NCBI GenBank assembly: GCA_958448375.1
Contig: CAUDDU010000063.1
Coordinates: forward strand, 1 to 6,288
DNA length: 6,288 nucleotides
Reading direction: 5' to 3'
Source: an uncultured Collinsella sp.
GTDB lineage: Bacteria; Actinomycetota; Coriobacteriia; Coriobacteriales; Coriobacteriaceae
Below the pieces are notes generated by a model. The model was not told the origin of the DNA. It made no database searches and saw only the letters and a program-made list of their open reading frames with translations. Of this stretch, positions 5,280 through 6,288 are shown piece after piece (position 1 is the first letter of the stretch; every line of letters starts with the position of its first letter). The position numbers were made by a program, and so were the translations under genes.

Positions 5280-5765
5280 CTATTCCTCCCGGTAAGCGCA
5301 CGCGCAGGTGGCGTACTCGGGAAACGCTTCGCGGTCGGCGAACTTGGGATCGACGGCCGGGAACTGGCGGTGAGCGACGATGTCGCCGAGCGAAACGGAA
5401 TCGAGGTAGTCGCGCATCAACGCCTGAGCTCCGGCCCACAGGGGATGATAGCAGCACGCGCCCATGCGCGCACAGTCACCATCGGGCGCGGTGCAATCGT
5501 TCATAACCATAGGACCCTGAACGGCCTCGACGACCTGGCGGATAGTGACGTCGTCCGGACTGACCTTGAGACGCATGCCACCGTGGACGCCACGCAGGCT
5601 CTCCACAATACCGGCCTGGACCAAACCGTGCTGAATCGAGCGGGCAAACGAATACGGGACATTGACCTCTTCGGCAGCGGTGCGAACAGAAAGCAAACAC
5701 TCCGGATCCTCAGCAAGCATCGCCAGCATTCGAAGGGCGTAATCAGTCTTCCTCGATATGTCCAT
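5280..5765 (-). CDS. Rrf2-family transcriptional regulator with cysteine cluster (redox or Fe-S sensing)
   Basis: A 161-residue Rrf2 regulator. The start MDISRKTDYALRML (ATG at 5765, behind AAGGGG) is the canonical family N-terminus; a longer in-frame extension upstream is not family-like. Residues 1-65 form the winged helix: recognition region VPYSFARSIQHGLVQAGIV, then the wing LRGVHGGMRL. Residues 75-82 (TIRQVVEAV) start the dimerisation helix. The sensory region carries C91, C98, C104, C105 and H107 (NDCTAPDGDCARMGACCYH), close to the C92/C98/C104/H107 ligand set of IscR, so Fe-S or thiol-based sensing of oxidative or nitrosative stress is likely. Two more cysteines (C154, C156) sit near the C-terminus. 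The neighbouring glycosylase and rubrerythrin genes fit an oxygen-stress regulon. Self-regulation is suggested by dyads around its promoter. The C91-x6-C98 spacing is one residue longer than in IscR. Confidence 0.92.
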   Translation of the reverse strand: MDISRKTDYALRMLAMLAEDPECLLSVRTAAEEVNVPYSFARSIQHGLVQAGIVESLRGVHGGMRLKVSPDDVTIRQVVEAVQGPMVMNDCTAPDGDCARMGACCYHPLWAGAQALMRDYLDSVSLGDIVAHRQFPAVDPKFADREAFPEYATCACAYREE

Positions 5766-5843
5766 TTTTCCCCTTTCAAGGAATACGAACAGCTCGAACG
5801 AGCTCCGGGGCCGAGCTTGTGTCGAGACGCTAAATGACCGCCA

Positions 5844-5872
5844 GGACATCCAAATGGTAAATCGGATATCCA
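5844..5872. repeat. 20-bp-phased direct repeats in the Rrf2 leader
   Basis: GGACATCCA (5844-5852) and GGATATCCA (5864-5872) differ at one base and start exactly 20 bp apart, about two helical turns. GGATATCC is itself an 8-bp palindrome. They fall in the long leader of the Rrf2 gene, between its likely -10 and its start codon. They could be regulator half-sites; function is unproven. Confidence 0.35.
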
Positions 5873-5925
5873 CTGAGTGCCGCGCTTGGAGCGAAATGCA
5901 TCAGATGCGGCGCACAGTGCAATTT

Positions 5926-5954
5926 AGTATAACCTAACCCCCTGTCTCGTAGAA
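5926..5954 (-). promoter_or_regulatory. Likely promoter of the Rrf2-glycosylase operon
   Basis: The minus strand has TATACT (5926-5931, 5/6 to consensus) within an AT-rich TTATACTAAATT stretch. The hexamer 17 bp upstream, TTCTAC (5949-5954), is a poor -35, as expected for an activator-dependent or tightly regulated promoter. Initiation near 5919 would give a leader of about 150 nt. The dyad at 5941-5958 covers the -35 region. Confidence 0.5.
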
Positions 5955-5988
5955 CAGGTGTTGCGCAACAAAGCTGTTGTTCAGACAG
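5941..5988. promoter_or_regulatory. Cluster of three inverted repeats upstream of the Rrf2 promoter (putative operators)
   Basis: Three dyads follow one another at about 16-bp steps: CCTGT(8)ACAGG at 5941-5958, the perfect 12-bp palindrome TGTTGCGCAACA at 5959-5970, and CTGT(7)ACAG at 5974-5988. The first overlaps the putative -35 of the Rrf2 promoter. They are candidate binding sites for the Rrf2 protein or another stress regulator. The remaining non-coding sequence of 5766-6090 shows no gene on either strand. Confidence 0.45.
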
Positions 5989-6090
5989 ATATACTTATTA
6001 GATTTTACTTGCGTTCCCGAAGGCGCGGGGATTCTGGGCGAAGATACACCAGGGCGATCGTTCTATCGAAACAAAGTGCATCAAACGCAA

Positions 6091-6116
6091 AAAGCCACGT
6101 CCGAAGACGTGGCTTT
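6091..6116 (-). terminator. Intrinsic terminator of tRNA-Asp
   Basis: AAAGCCACGTC (6091-6101) pairs perfectly with GACGTGGCTTT (6106-6116). On the minus strand the loop is TTCG closed by C-G, the very stable UUCG tetraloop. The 3' arm runs into a TTTTT tract (6089-6093), giving an intrinsic terminator 9 nt after the tRNA CCA end. Confidence 0.88.
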
Positions 6117-6124
6117 AATTGCGT

Positions 6125-6202
<78 letters not shown>

Positions 6203-6248
6203 AGGCAGACGTTCGCGTTTGTTTCCGCTCGCGTGCGCTGCGGGGATT

Positions 6249-6278
6249 AGTATACACAGAAGTCTGTCCGGCGCGCAA
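6249..6278 (-). promoter_or_regulatory. Probable promoter of tRNA-Asp
   Basis: The minus strand has TATACT (6249-6254) and TTGCGC (6273-6278) separated by 18 bp. Initiation near 6242 would give a leader of about 40 nt before the tRNA 5' end at 6202. The GC-rich stretch between -10 and the tRNA is compatible with a stringently controlled stable-RNA promoter. The -10 is convincing; the -35 is weaker. Confidence 0.55.
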
Positions 6279-6288
6279 CAACTTTTTT

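Noticed and set aside
4551..5837. Plus-strand open frame of 428 codons
   Set aside because: It is antisense to the glycosylase and Rrf2 genes, whose motifs are unmistakable; its translation is low-complexity in Arg and His with no recognisable domain and no ribosome site.

Overview
The window looks like a stretch of a Coriobacteriia (Actinomycetota) chromosome, most likely Collinsella or a close gut relative. The reasons are the moderately high GC content, the strong AAGGAGG-type ribosome binding sites, lineage-type small membrane proteins, and an anaerobe-style oxidative-stress set (rubrerythrin, Rrf2 regulator, Fe-S-less MutY-like glycosylase). The genus is an inference. Every supportable gene is on the minus strand, so the order of transcription runs from high to low coordinates.

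In transcription order: (1) a tRNA-Asp(GTC) gene with its own promoter and a UUCG-loop terminator (6091-6278). (2) A non-coding regulatory stretch of about 325 bp with several dyads and a good -10 element, in front of an Rrf2-family cysteine-containing regulator (5280-5765). (3) 21 bp later, a MutY-like adenine glycosylase lacking the C-terminal Fe-S cysteines (4353-5258). (4) Rubrerythrin (3699-4238). (5) A four-TM protein of unknown function (2737-3369). (6) A small single-TM protein (1875-2297). (7) A two-gene unit of a DUF6036/AbiEii-like nucleotidyltransferase (1221-1751) and a protein with a C-terminal helix-turn-helix (661-1224), overlapping through TTGA and resembling a toxin-antitoxin pair. 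(8) The 5' part of rmuC (609 to the window edge).

The least explained signal is a pair of homologous elements of about 160 bp, at 2556-2717 and 3519-3677. Each starts 19-21 nt after a stop codon (the four-TM gene and rubrerythrin). Each consists of a very long hairpin, a conserved 46-nt linker (41/46 identical) and a terminator hairpin with a T tract. The apical loop, linker and terminator are conserved between copies, but the long stem arms have unrelated sequences that are complementary within each copy. The secondary structure is therefore conserved and the stem sequence is not. I do not recognise the family.

Functional reading: the Rrf2 regulator, the glycosylase and rubrerythrin make a coherent oxygen and peroxide protection block (sensing, mismatch repair at oxidised guanine, peroxide reduction). 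The nucleotidyltransferase/HTH pair looks like an acquired defence or addiction module next to the repair-associated gene rmuC. No plus-strand gene is supported.
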